Origin: Erigeron canadensis
Lineage: Eukaryota > Streptophyta > Magnoliopsida > Asterales > Asteraceae
Length of the DNA stretch: 64,000 nt
Direction of reading: 5' to 3'
NCBI RefSeq assembly: GCF_010389155.1
Contig: NC_057769.1
Coordinates: forward strand, 24,862,735-24,926,734
This document shows, piece by piece, positions 1 through 11,492 of the stretch. A program made the translations under genes and the position numbers. How positions within the stretch are numbered: the first letter of the stretch is position 1; every line of letters starts with the position of its first letter. Under the pieces are notes generated by a model that was not told the DNA's origin, did not search any database, and saw only the letters and a list, made by a program, of their open reading frames with translations.

Positions 1-112
1 TCGTGACATGGGTAAGACTATCTATATCTTCACATCTCTATACACTGTCGAACTTTAGGAACCAAAACCCGTGCTGCGGAAGACCGTATATGTGCTTAAT
101 ACTTACACTTTA
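1..112 (+). repeat. 3' fragment of a tRNA-derived SINE
   Basis: The segment aligns by eye with the 3' half of the SINE at 17034-17284. Shared blocks are ggtaag followed by a tctayat motif, a tacacYgtcgaa block, an aaaacccgtg block, ggaagac, and a closing ttac-rich tail. It is diverged and its 5' part lies outside the window, so tRNA-like boxes cannot be checked here. It is not a gene. Confidence 0.55.
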
Positions 113-229
113 AGGATGAGAGGTGAAATTTGTAACTGTTCAAGGATAAAGTTACCCTTGAATTAATGTATGGAGATCTTGTAAAAATGGATGATTAGAG
201 AATTAGTTTACTTGTTGGCAATTCCCAAT

Positions 230-708
230 TAGGGGTGTAATCGAGCCGAGTCGAGCCGACGCAGTGCCAAGCTCGAGCTCGACTCGATTGTAAAACTCAA
301 AGCTCGAAACTCGACTCGAGCTCGACCGAGCTTTTATTTTCAAGCTCGAGCTCGAGCTTGCCTTACGTGTCGACACTTTCGAGCTCGACTCCGCTCAACT
401 CGATTAAGAATTAATATTAAGTTTTAAATCAAATTAGTCTTATAGGCTCGACAATTTCAAACTCGACTCGGTAGAATAGTAATTATGTAAAAATATATAA
501 TATTCAAGGGTAAAAATGTAAATAAGCACAAGTTCGATTAAGTTCACGAGCTTTTCGAGTAGGCTATATTGAGGCTCGAGTTCGACTCGAAAGTCTACTT
601 GAGTACCTCGAGCTCGACCTCGGCTCGACTAAAACCGAGTCGATTTTGAGTAATTTGCGATTCGATTTTGGGTAGTTCGCGAACTGTCTCGTCTTATTTA
701 CACCCCTA
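230..708. mobile_element. hAT-type MITE rich in CTCGAGCTCGA motifs
   Basis: The 479-bp element has terminal inverted repeats TAGGGGTGTAA / TTACACCCCTA and is flanked by an exact 8-bp direct repeat ttcccaat (222-229 and 709-716). An 8-bp target duplication is the hAT signature. The two ends are dense in GAGCTCGA-type words that pair with each other, while the middle is AT-rich. There is no coding capacity, so movement would need a transposase supplied from elsewhere. Confidence 0.8.
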
Positions 709-1772
709 TTCCCAATTGGTATGAAGTAAATAATTAGCTTCACGCTACCAAGTGTATTTTTGTGTGTATTTTTGTGAATTGGTCATGCCCTTAAGTTGAG
801 ATCAAGGGCAAGTATTTATAGGAGACCGTATAGGAGATTAGCTCTGGTCCCCCATGGGTGTGTAAAGGTTCCTGACGAGTGACATCAGGTGGTAAGAGAC
901 TGTAACATCATAATATTTTAAGGTAATAGAAAATTAACCTTTATCATAGTTTTGACATTAAATTAAATTCCTAGTATTTTTTATTTTGAGATAAGGGGTT
1001 CATTTAATTGGAACTTTAGTGGCTAGCGAGTATAATACCCACTAAAATAAAATAAAAATGTGGCATGGGAAAAGAGTGCCCAACCATTTCATGTTTATGA
1101 GTCATAGTTCCACCATTTTTCTCTTCATTCTTAAGTCTCAAAATCATTCTCTAATACTTCAAAAATCCATAAGAAAGCATATAAGAAATCTATCCTCCTA
1201 ATCTAATTAACTAATTCAAATGATAAAGAAGCAAATTGGGGGTTTATAGTGGCTTGGTGGTGGTCAAATTTTACAAGAAGAAAGGAGGAAAAATTGGAAA
1301 TTATATTTGTTTTATTGTTCTTTGAGGTAAGAAATTCTTCGTAATTGTTGAATTGTAAATTAGGGTTTTGATTATTGAAATTAGGGTTCTTGACTAATGA
1401 ATTTGGAAATTTTGTAAATTGGGGATTTTTAAAGAACCCTAATGGAATTAAAAAGGGAGAAATTAGGGGTTAATGTAATGAGTTCTTATGATGATGAACC
1501 CCATAGTGATGAAACATATGTTAGGTGTTGGCTAGAATTGTGTTACAAAAATTTATGTTGAATTATTTTAAGTAGCCAAACACCATAATGATAGAGTTCA
1601 TGGGGAATTCAATTAGATGATTGTGAAAGAGTTGGGTTTGTAAAACTCATAGATATATATTACATCATGTGTAGGTGATAAAGATCATTTTGTTGAGCCT
1701 AATAGCCATATAGTGCCAAATAGCCAAGTTAAAGTGAGTGTATATGCATATAATCATGTTCTAGTTATTAGA

Positions 1773-1997
1773 GGTCATAGGTGGGTAAATTCCTATGACC
1801 CATATGTTTGTTGATTATGAAGACTAGTAGGTGGGTAAATTCCTACTAGTCAAAATGTTAATATAATGAATGAAAGCTAGTAAGTGGGTAAAGCCTATTA
1901 GCATAATGTGATTTTTATTATGAAAGCTAGTAGGTGGGTAAATTCCTACTAGCCAATTTATATGATAAAGACTAGTAGGTGGGTAAAATCCTACTAG
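1773..1997 (+). repeat. Array of five hairpin-forming units
   Basis: There are five units spaced about 50 bp apart, each an inverted repeat around the core tgggtaaatt or a close variant. Unit 1 (1773-1800) has arms ggtcatagg/cctatgacc. Unit 2 (1822-1851) has gactagtagg/cctactagtc. Unit 3 (1876-1902) is imperfect, with one G-T wobble and one mismatch. Unit 4 (1926-1953) and unit 5 (1972-1997) have perfect arms. The linkers of 18-24 bp are AT-rich and not conserved. Arm sequence changes between units but pairing is kept. Confidence 0.85.
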
Positions 1998-2589
1998 CAT
2001 AATCCATGGCCATGTAGAAATTGTGTTATTTTATGTTTATGATTGTGATGAATGAAATGACTATCAAAAAATAGGCTATATATGATGTTTGATTTATTTG
2101 GCAACTTGATTATGATTATATGTATATGCATTCACTAGGCAATTGCTTATATTTTAGTTGTTTAACTTTTTATAGGAGTTGGTAGTAGCCAAGGAAAAGC
2201 TTTGATCAAGTGATAGATTTGGAAATAGAAGTTATTAAAGGTATTTTGGCCATCTTTGAAGGTTGACAACTTGGATAATTGTGTAGACAATCTCTTGATA
2301 CATTTTGACTCTTGATACATGTTCATTTTGGTAAACAAAGTATATTATTATGTTTTGGAAGTCATGAGTTTTGTTGAATGAAGTATGCAACTAAAAAGGG
2401 TTAAATCGTCCATTTTGCCACTTTTGTTAACTACGGGCGAATGACCCGTTTGGCCGTTGTAATGTATATTTCAATGGTCAAGGTTTTGGATATATCCATT
2501 ATGTTGTAATATATGATTTTACTCATTTTGGTGTTTTGGTTTTAAAGAATTTGAAGCATGGAATGTGAAATATGGATTTTTGGTTAAAT

Positions 2590-2870
2590 TAGGAAAGTGC
2601 AGTTCGGACCATAAAATTACGGCTCTGACCATAATTTTACGCCCCATTGATTTAGATGGGACCGAAAATTTATGGCTGTAATTTCGAGTTGTTTTCAAAC
2701 AAAGAAGAAAAAAATCCTGGAGCGAATTACGACCCATTTTTACGGCTAGTTATAATTTAAGTCATAATTTTACGGTTAGGTTTTTACGGTCAGTTGTAAT
2801 TAAGCCGTAAATTTACGGCCATCAATCATAAATTTACGACCACTTTTTACGGTTAGTACAAAAAAAAATC
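2590..2870. repeat. Degenerate TTTTACGGCC-type motif cluster
   Basis: About a dozen copies of words such as aaattacggc, ttttacggt, gtaaatttacgg and aatttacgac occur in both orientations within 280 bp, inside the probable solo LTR. The spacing is irregular. No coding potential is seen. Confidence 0.6.
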
Positions 2871-2907
2871 GTATTTATTTTAAATTGATTCGAGTCGTTT
2901 CAGAGAC

Positions 2908-3500
2908 TGTTATTCGGTACATCGTCTAGTTATGTACAAGAGTTGACTTTACAAAACTAGACAATGGTTCTGATACAACTTAGATTCGTTAAGCAATGTG
3001 GTAGCCTAAGGTCGCGTTTGGTTCACAGAATTTGATGAAATTTGATGGAATTGGAATTGAATTCCATTCCGTAGTGCATTTGGTTGCACAAAGAAGAGAG
3101 AATCTCATTTCATAGGAATGTAAACATTCCATCATTTGATGGAATCTCCATTCCTTGAGGATGAAGGAAGAAATTTCATTCCTTCAAATTCCAATTCCTT
3201 TGAAAAATTCCATTCCTTCTCAAAAGACCCTGTGACCTTTGCAAGGGGTAATGTTTTAGTAGTTAAAAGTAAGTCGCGGATGTCATACGTCATCAGTTAC
3301 TTCGAATGGACGAAAACTCGAAAAGTGTAAATTTTCTTTTAAAGAAAACAAAGTAATCGATGGATTGATAATACATAGGAGCAGAGACGCGCCTAAGAAA
3401 CGCGTGAATCCAATTTCCTAACGCAAACCTATGTATGTTCTCCCATGCTTTCATTGATCATCATGAAATTTCCCACCATCTTCCCCCCTTCCTTTTTCTT
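2908..3500. other. Intergenic; relic of a MITE-like repeat
   Basis: A ggtcgcgtttggttcac start (about 3011) followed by alternating ggaatt/aattcc words to about 3225 resembles one end of a plant DNA-transposon relic. I cannot find its partner end or a target duplication. The remainder is AT-rich sequence leading into the promoter of the XYPPX-repeat gene. Confidence 0.35.
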
Positions 3501-3506
3501 ATCTAT

Positions 3507-3514
3507 CTATAAAA
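3507..3514 (+). promoter_or_regulatory. Likely TATA box of the XYPPX-repeat gene
   Basis: A tataaaat box is followed about 30 bp later by a pyrimidine-rich leader (about 3538-3610) that looks like a non-coding first exon. A gtcagt donor-like site follows at about 3615, and an acceptor (caattgcag) ends at about 5358, just before the coding exon at 5391. The implied 5' UTR intron is about 1.7 kb. This is inference from signals alone. Confidence 0.4.
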
Positions 3515-4122
3515 TGAATAAATAAATCTTCCTCTTTTCTCTTGATTCGAGGACCAGATTTTTCTCTGTTGCTATTACGATAACTCTCCAAATCTTTTTC
3601 TTTTCACCAAATTCGGTCAGTTCTTCATTATTCTCTCTTTTATTTAGATTTTTTTGTTTTTGAAAGGTTTTATGTATATATATATATTTAGATTTTTTTG
3701 TTTTTGAAAGGTTATATATATATATATATTCAGATCATCACCAATTTTATATATTTTAGCATGATGATTTTACTTTTTTTTTTAATTCTATATTTATAGT
3801 TGATTAATTAATTAGTTTCATCATCAATCATCAAATATTCCTGTCGCATGTATAGTGTGTGTGTATATATATAATTTATGAATTAATATTCCATTCTTCA
3901 TTGTTTGCAATATACATGACTTCATAATTATTGTTTGATCAGCATCAAAATTTAGATGTGTTTGATTAACCTGAAACCCTAATAATTTTGAAAAAGTAAA
4001 GTAAATAATTAAAAGCAAGATATGGTTGAGTGGAGTGGTTAGAGAGTGGTTGTAATACTAATTTCTTGTTTTGTGTTATTATTATAAAATATGTAATAAA
4101 AACTTAGTGAGGGTCGTCTGTT

Positions 4123-4898
4123 GGCGGAGCTATGTATAGTGTAGGGTTGGCCGTGACGCACCTTCACAAATTTAACGGTAGTATAATATAGTATAATGTT
4201 AGGCTTCTTTTTTTTTATTTGTTAATTTTGGATGGGGTTGTTAATTACTTTGCAAAAAATTTGCATGATTTAATTGTCCGAATGACCATTTTTGACGCTA
4301 ATTAGTGATTGATAAATCATTAATCCTAGTTACGGCACTGGGTTTGTCGTTATCAAAACCCAAATTTTTTTAAGAATTGGTTTAGGTCCATGAGATTCAT
4401 TACTTTTTTTCTTATAATAAGTAATTTGACTCCACTTGACTTATGAGTTAGAAGATCTAATCGGTCCGTTTGAACATGGATGTACTATCTTACGAGTCTC
4501 TTAAGTTTGTAAAGTTAAATAGTATCAGACTGCCTTGTCTTAATGCATCATTGTTCCCAAAATTTTATATTGATGTTCAACATTTAATTGGTTGGCATAT
4601 ATAGTCGTCATGTCTATATATACAAATGTGATAGTTAATTAGTTAGAATCAAATTAAGGTTGAAATTAAGGAAGTAATTAACGGTTCAAAGTTAACTCAC
4701 TAGTTAGTCTGCGGTCGCCGAAAAGTTTTCACGATACTAATAAGCGTAAAAATTATAATATAAAATTAAATTATACCAGTCTGGGGTTGCCAATTACCTT
4801 TGAACTATATAAATACATAAAAATAGCACTAAAAATATATAGTTTTATAGATATTGTGGGGTTGCCATGGCCACCCGTGGCTACTACATAGCTCCGCC
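4123..4898. mobile_element. Degenerate hAT-like non-autonomous element
   Basis: Terminal inverted repeats GGCGGAGCTATGTA (4123-4136) and TACATAGCTCCGCC (4885-4898) are exact over 14 bp. The interior is AT-rich, with a ggttgcc/ggccg-type subterminal block. The GGCGGAGC end is common among plant hAT derivatives. No clear 8-bp target duplication remains, so it is old or the true ends lie a few bases outside. It sits in the presumed 5' UTR intron of the XYPPX-repeat gene. Confidence 0.55.
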
Positions 4899-5390
4899 AC
4901 TATACTCCCGCATCATCTGATTGTATCATAGGAAAAAAAATGTGTTTGAAACATGTATGTAGAGTGCTTTTTGCTAAAAGGTTTTGTAGCGGTTGCTTAC
5001 ATCTGGTCTGCAAAACATACGTATTCGAGTCTTTGTTTTAAAACTGGAATCAGATACTCATAGGTTTTTAAGATTCAGCACCAAAAGTAACCACCGTCAA
5101 TTAACCACCAATAACATGGAATAAAAGTTAATTGTAAAGCAGAGCGACCGACTACCAAGCATAGAACACCCAAATTAACATTGTAAAGTTTGACAATACA
5201 GCTGATCTGTCCATAGTGTAGTCATCTGTATGTTTAGCTTTCTGTTGGACCGTTACATTTTCTAAATAAAGACACTGAATGATTTTCTAATTCTGATCAA
5301 CAATTCAACATAATAACTCTGTATTGCATTTTAATCATATCTTTTATATCAATTGCAGTTTATTGTGAAGTAGTATCAAGTTAAAGAAAA

Positions 5391-6259
5391 ATGGGTGGCG
5401 GTGCTGATGATGAACGTAACAATAACAATAACGGTGATCAAGACAAAGGACTGTTTTCTCACCTAGCTGGATATGCTGCTGGTGGTGGACACTACCCTCC
5501 ACAATATGGACCATACCCTCCTCATGGCTCTCATGGGTATCCTTACCCTCCTTCTGGAGGTTACCCACCATCTGGTTATCCTCCACCTGGTGGATATCCA
5601 CCACATGCTTACCCTCCACCAGGCGGTTATCCACAGCATGGCTATCCTCCTGCTGGCTATCCCCCAGCTGGCTACCCCCCAACAGGCTATCCTGGTCCAT
5701 CAGGACATCATTCAGGTTTGGTTTTAAAGAACTCCCTTTAATGTTGTCACAGTTATCGTACTCAGATAATCTAATTACTGCCTCCATAACATTGCACCTA
5801 TTGACTCTTTTTAGCTTAATAGAAGTCTGTTGCTGATAGTTAAACGCTTAATAAGACTTATAGTTTAGCAAAATATTTGCAATTAAGGGTATTGATATGG
5901 GTTCATACTTAACCAGGTTCTTATAAGAATATTTACATATTTGATTTACAGTAAAATATGTAAATTTATTGTGAAATTAGTCTCATTAAAAATGTTCTTC
6001 AGGACATGGAGGACCTGGAATGGGAACATTGCTAGCTGGAGGAGCAGCAGCCGCTGCAGCTGCATACGGGGCACACCATATTGCTCATGGTGCTTATGGA
6101 CATCATGGTGGTTATGGACACTTTGGGGGTCACCATGGTAAGTTCAAACATGGTAAGTTCAAGCATGGGAAGTTCGGAAAGCGATGGAAGCACGGGCACG
6201 GGATGTTTGGTGGAAAGCATAAGGGCTTTTTTGGAGGAAAGCACAAAATGTGGAAGTGA
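5391..6259 (+). CDS. XYPPX-repeat / glycine-rich protein A3-like
   Basis: Two exons, 5391-5715 and 6003-6259, join with GT/AG at phase 1 to give 193 residues. Residues 1-25 are Asn/Asp-rich. Residues about 30-105 hold a run of GYPP/YPPxGGYPP repeats. Exon 2 begins G-H-G-G-P, then a short Ala-rich stretch (AAAAAAAY), then His/Gly-rich sequence, and ends in a KFKHGKFKHGKFGK-type basic tail closing K-M-W-K. This order (YPP repeats, Ala-rich hydrophobic block, HGKFK tail) matches the plant family annotated as glycine-rich protein A3 or XYPPX-repeat protein, whose molecular role is poorly known. The Ala-rich block may associate with membranes. Antisense and other-frame ORFs here are repeat shadows. 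Confidence 0.9.
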
Positions 6260-8059
6260 TTTCAGTATGTGTCTTTTCACTATTATTAGCTTCGTAGAAC
6301 CATGTTCTCAGTTTTTTCTTTTAATTTTACTATAACGATTGTAGTTGCTCCTCTGATTTCTTTGTGTCTTGTAGATTTGGAACCCTATGGTTTGGTTGAT
6401 TTGCTAATATGGTGTTGTTCAAAAGTAGATGAAAAATATGTAGAATTTGTAATTAGTACCCAAGTATGTGTGCCAGTCGTTTCTGGTTGCCTTTCTCTTT
6501 TACCCAGATACAGATGAAAAATATATAGAATTTGTAGTCTATATTGCTTCAAGCGTGCAATAAGAGCTTCTTTTCCAACCTCAGAGAAGTCTGATTAAGA
6601 TTCATAACATGTACGCCCTCAACTAGGTTTAATGTAATACAATGGGTTAACACGAGTTTGGCTTAGAATGGATTGGTTCGATTGAGCTCATCTGTCAGTT
6701 TTTTTTTTTTTTTTTCTTTTGCCCTTTTTATATCCATCAAATAAATGATTTATTATATGTTGTTGGTGATAGTTTAGTATTTTCGATCAAGTAATTTAGG
6801 AGGTCTAGAACTCTTCAGGCTGACTTCTGACCTGTACGTAATCACCATCTAGTCTCTTGCTCCAGCTCTAGAAGAGTGATTTAACGTTTTTAAGGGATCT
6901 TTTTGACACCTATGAGTTATGGTTCCAGACTTCCAGGCCTATCGAAGTTCTGATGTATGAACAAGTTGAAAGTAGAGAATCACTTGACCCCATTGAGTTA
7001 TGTTTCCATCTCGGACTCTTTGTCCTCTAATAATGGATTTTCTTTACACCATAGTATCTCGACACATTAAATCCATAGGAGCATATGGCTTTGTTTAACA
7101 AACTACACAAAGTAGCATCTTCATGTGCCTTTCACCCTAAACACCTCATACTTCGTTAAAGTACACTACAGAATCAGATTCAAAGCCCATTTGGGGACCA
7201 TTCTTTCTGTTTTAAATGATATTGTGGGTTTTAACAAATATATGCTAACCATTCAGAAATAAAATACATAGCAAACACACATTCTTGCATCTGATATCTC
7301 ATTACTCTTGTATTGGTGAAAGGAATCTTGGACGCGAGGATGGTTAGTGTAATATTGCTTTGTCTTCGTTTGTTGTGCTCAATCTTTGAACAATGAAAGA
7401 ATAGTAGGCTTTTAAAGCAAGTAAAGGCACAACATAAGAAATACATAGTGATTTTCTAAACCTTCACGTCCATTGTCCCTTTCACTGTTACTAAGATTAT
7501 GTTCATTGCGCCTAACAACACTAGGACGCCTTCTTATTTCCGTTGGATGTTATCTGAGCTTGGTGACTCTGGTATGTTTTGATATGTTTTTCATTTTAGC
7601 AAAAATTGTGGTTAGCAAGAAGAAAGTTCGTACTTCAATTCTTTTGTCAATTTCTTTTGGAATAGAGTAAAACTTCTCTTTTTTGGCTGCCTGTGGCGCC
7701 TCTCTGGTTTAAAACCCCTAAATCCAGAAGGTAACTATATGGAGTTCACAATAAACATATCCCGGAAAATGAGTTAGAAAAAAAAACATAGAGATACTCC
7801 TGTTTGTCCATTCACCGAGTCGAACAACTTTATAGCTTTAGTAGTGTCAAAACTCAAAAAGCAGTGGTGTCAATATTTGACACAATATGAACTCGACTTA
7901 TCAAAAGTAAGTAAACACCCAATGCGGTTTAGATGTAGATCTAAGATATAAAAAGACCTCCAGCCTTTCAAGACATGATTGAGGATGGAAATAAACGGCT
8001 TAGGTTGTATGATCTTGATGCACCAACCTGATTATTTTCCAGGACAGATTCGAGGGTAG

Positions 8060-8460
8060 AAATTTAGGTAAAACATGTCGAGTCGAATGTTACTCGGACG
8101 TATTTCATAAATTTATAAAAATATACTAGCCTAAACTCGTTTGACTTGTTTAAGCGCAAACAAAACTTGGTTGACTTGAAACCCACACGTTTGACCCACT
8201 TGACATGTTTGACCCTAAGAAAACTCATTCAACCCAAAATTAAGTCACCAACCCATTAGAACAAATTGTTAAATGGGTTGCATGGTCTTTTCTCGGTTAG
8301 CATGTCACGGGTCGGGTTGGATTTCCAATTCCGGTTATGATTTCAGGTTGACCTACCAACCCAAACTCAACAAATCAGACCCACCAACTTAAACCCGAAT
8401 TCTTTGACAATCCTATTCAAATGTCCGAGTAACTTTAAAGAAGACCAAATTAACTTTTAA
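8060..8460. repeat. Relic of a CAACCC/GGGTTG-rich element
   Basis: Many aacccac, cgggtcgggttgg and gacccac words sit around an AT-rich core, a composition common in plant non-autonomous DNA elements. Similar degenerate blocks occur at about 22130-22240, 24310-24660 and 52800-52850. Ends and target duplications cannot be fixed. Confidence 0.4.
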
Positions 8461-9342
8461 ATTGTGTCATCTTTACCAAATTGATCAAAAATGACAAAAT
8501 AGTCATGACTCATGAACTTAAGTTCTCCTGCTCAACCCACTTTTTATGGTGAAAAATCGAAAATTATAGAAAAATGAGAACTTAAAACGGAAGGCCCCGG
8601 GTACGGATTGCAACTATTTTTCCACGTGTTACTTCAAACTTAGAAGGTATGCTACAGTCCATAGGAATCATAATAATAATATAGAAAAGATAAACATGTA
8701 AAAGAAATTCGGTTAGAAAGGCAAAAGGAATGTAAAGAATGAAGTTATGATTGTAACAATTTAGCACCACAAGAACTCACATCACAGATTTATGTGCACA
8801 TAAATCAAGAGAATATAACATTTGGAGTGGGAATTGCAATCATATGGTTTTGTTCATCATCCCTTGAGAATCATGCCTTATCTCCCACTCCATGTATGCT
8901 TTTTTAAGTGCCTCCAATTACTATCCTACTCTATTCCCCTTATATTGTTTCTATATCGATCAAGATCCTCTCTATGTTAGATTTTTGACATAGTAGGTCG
9001 TATTGGGTGTTTTGTGGGAAACATAAGTAGCAAAATAAGAGGCCTATAATATTAATAGAAATCTCTCTTTCTATCTCACAAAAAACTCAACATGTATTAT
9101 GTTAAAAACCAACTAGAGAGGATATTGCACGTCTAACCATTTGAAGTGTAATACATGCAAAATTAAACAGGGTGACGGGTTAATCTTTGTTTTTTACTGA
9201 AAATTTAAGCAGATATACAACATTGATAAAAAATCTTACAACCCCACGTTGAAGGGCAAGTTTTGTGTTAATGTTCTTGGAGCCATAATTTACTTAAATT
9301 TACACTTTAAAACTAAAAAGCCTCGTTGTTCGCACCACAAAC

Positions 9343-9601
9343 CAGTGACGGAACCACTTTATCTTTAAAGTGGGCAAAGACTCGTCCCAACTTTACCAAT
9401 CTCACTATTATTTATATGGATAAATTAATAAAAATTTGATCCCTTATCCCATCAAAGTTTTAAATCTTTTTATTTGGTTAGTTTTTAAATAGACTTGTAT
9501 GATTTAATAACTAAAATCGCCATATTTTGACACTTATTAATTTTTGACAAATTATATGACATTTTGGCTTACTCTAAAACAAAATCCTGGCTTCGTCACC
9601 G
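9343..9601. mobile_element. Short hAT-like MITE
   Basis: The ends CAGTGACGGAACCA and (as reverse complement) CGGTGACGAAGCCA are similar inverted repeats. Flanking 8-mers ccacaaac (9335-9342) and ccaagaac (9602-9609) agree at six of eight positions, as expected for an old hAT target duplication. The interior is AT-rich and non-coding. Confidence 0.5.
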
Positions 9602-10711
9602 CCAAGAACCCTCAACCACGAGTGAAAACAAGAGGCACGAGTCTCATGGCTTCCATTGAGAGTAGTGGTCTTGTTGCAAAGTATTGTCGTATTGACAAAA
9701 TGTATTGTTTTGCTTTCATGAAAAGGAAGATGCGAATTTTGTAGCAGATAGCTATGTTTAATTACGATCCCAGTTATACATAAAGTGGATTATTATATTT
9801 AGATGGTACAATGATTAAGAAAGACACACTTACTACTTTATAGTGAGATATAATTTAGACACATGATGATAAGTTAGCATGATATTTGATGTAAGAAGGA
9901 TTAATGACTAATGAGAGGCCTTGGATCATACACCATATATATATAACCTTTGTATCAAAGAATTGACCTTTGTTGTGGTCCTACATGGCTTTTGACCAAG
10001 ACCAACATATATCTCCTCTGACTTTTCTCTGGTAGTGTCTATTCATTATATTTTACATCTGTATAAATTCAAATTCAAATTAGGATATGATTGACACTTG
10101 GGTACAAAAATAAGAGTATTTTAGACAAATAGAGTTTTTGGAATTGTCTGTAACAACTCTTAACAGGATTGAGTATCATTGTTGTTTTCGTTATCGTTGT
10201 TGAGCTCATAACAATATATATCCTCGATTAAATCATATATCGACTTTCCTGTCAAGTCATATGTACATGATATGATCCAACCTTTTAATTTTACCCATGT
10301 TCTTATCATGGGACATGAGAGATCACATCAAGAAGACTTTCAGTATATGGTAGTACACCAATGTTCTGTTTGCTCCAAAGAGCCATTCTTATAATTGTAC
10401 AAAAATAGGAGTCACACAATGCAAATGCAATCCACATCATATAGCTATGTTTAACTTCGGTTGCTGAGTGATGATGTGTGAAGGTTATTAGTTGAGTGCC
10501 CTATGATGGTGGTATATATATGTAAGAAGAAAAGTAAAAAGGAAACCTGCAGGACATCAAAGCCTAGTTGAGAGCCCTTTCTTTTATGGCGTGTGATTTA
10601 GATTGTTAGGATCACTTTAACTAAGCTACACGTACATATAACGGTACACAACATATGCATGTATAACAAAACAGTATAAGGTCACACATAAAAAAAAATC
10701 AAACAGTTACT

Positions 10712-10895
10712 CAATCTCGCCTTTCAGGTATGGGGCAAGTGAGATGTAGACAATCTTAAGCTTATCAAAAGATAGAGACATTGGTATGTAGGAAATGAGA
10801 TGTAAACAGTCTTTGCCAATTTGCAAAGAGTGCGAATCGAACCTTTAACCTCTGTTTCTAAAAGCAAAAAGTTTTCAAACTGATACACCTTGTTT
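10712..10895 (-). mobile_element. tRNA-derived SINE, minus strand
   Basis: Read on the minus strand it has an agaaacagaggtt block followed by a pol III B-box-like GGTTCGATTCG (10833-10843), then a downstream taagattgtctacat block and a ccccatacc block. All of these also occur, in the same order, in the SINE at 17034-17284. It is diverged and no target duplication is clear. Confidence 0.6.
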
Positions 10896-11426
10896 GTTTA
10901 TAAGGTCACACATATTAATTTCTACTCGATCTAAGTCGCTCCACAACAGAGACAAAAGACAAACTCTAATAAAGGATTATCTCGTATAACGATGATATAT
11001 TTGCATAAGAGTGAGACTTATAAGAAAAGTCGCATTAAGAAACAAAATGGTATATATATTGGTACATCAAGTTTTAAGAATAAAAGCTGAATCATATGTA
11101 TGTTACTTTGAAAAGGCATCACACAATATAAAATTTTAATATCAAATTAGAAAAGTAGAAAAAACAAGATTTAGTGACTATGGGGTCTATGAAATTATGT
11201 GAAGAGTGAGCACGCCATGTATTTCTATCTCATCTTTAGACTTAACTATACATGATAACATAATATATACTCAGTAGCAGTTTGATTTTTTTGTGTCATC
11301 ATATCACTTGTAAAAGAAGGGTACATAGACTTCTTTTAAAATTATCAAGTAAAATCTTTTTATATATATGATTTACTTGTTATAGTCACACATATATATT
11401 TTTTTTCCAACTTTTATTCACTCCAT

Positions 11427-11434
11427 TATATATA
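11427..11434 (+). promoter_or_regulatory. TATA box of the BRL2-like kinase gene
   Basis: A tatatata box lies 66 bp before the ATG at 11493. Transcription would start near 11460, downstream of an in-frame ATG at 11442. That makes 11493, which opens a typical signal peptide, the better start. Confidence 0.55.
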
Positions 11435-11492
11435 CCACCTTTTGACTTACTTAGACAACAAGCACCAAGCTTCTGCAACTCACACTTCTCCA

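Larger units (their letters stand above)
901..2902 (+). mobile_element. Probable solo LTR, Ty3/gypsy-like
   Basis: The sequence starts TGTAACATCATAATATTTTA, a form typical of chromovirus-type plant LTRs, and ends in CA. It is bounded by an identical 5-bp repeat gagac at 896-900 and 2903-2907. No gag or pol remnant and no second LTR are visible, so a solo LTR left by recombination between LTRs fits best. A gggttttg-containing leader-like stretch near 1340-1400 and the hairpin array at 1773-1997 lie inside it. Family assignment rests on overall look, and the 3' boundary rests mainly on the 5-bp repeat. Confidence 0.5.
6260..11420. other. Gene-free spacer with repeat relics
   Basis: No reading frame with recognisable protein similarity is seen. 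Short ORFs around 7473-7670 and 9544-9744 look like chance frames. The stretch contains the 3' UTR of the XYPPX-repeat gene (to about 6480), a relic rich in acccaac/gggtt words (8060-8460), a hAT-like MITE (9343-9601) and a SINE on the minus strand (10712-10895). Confidence 0.6.

Noticed and set aside
5344..5787. 147-codon ORF on the minus strand over the XYPPX-repeat exon
   Set aside because: It is the antisense of the YPP repeats and runs past the splice donor; no family match.
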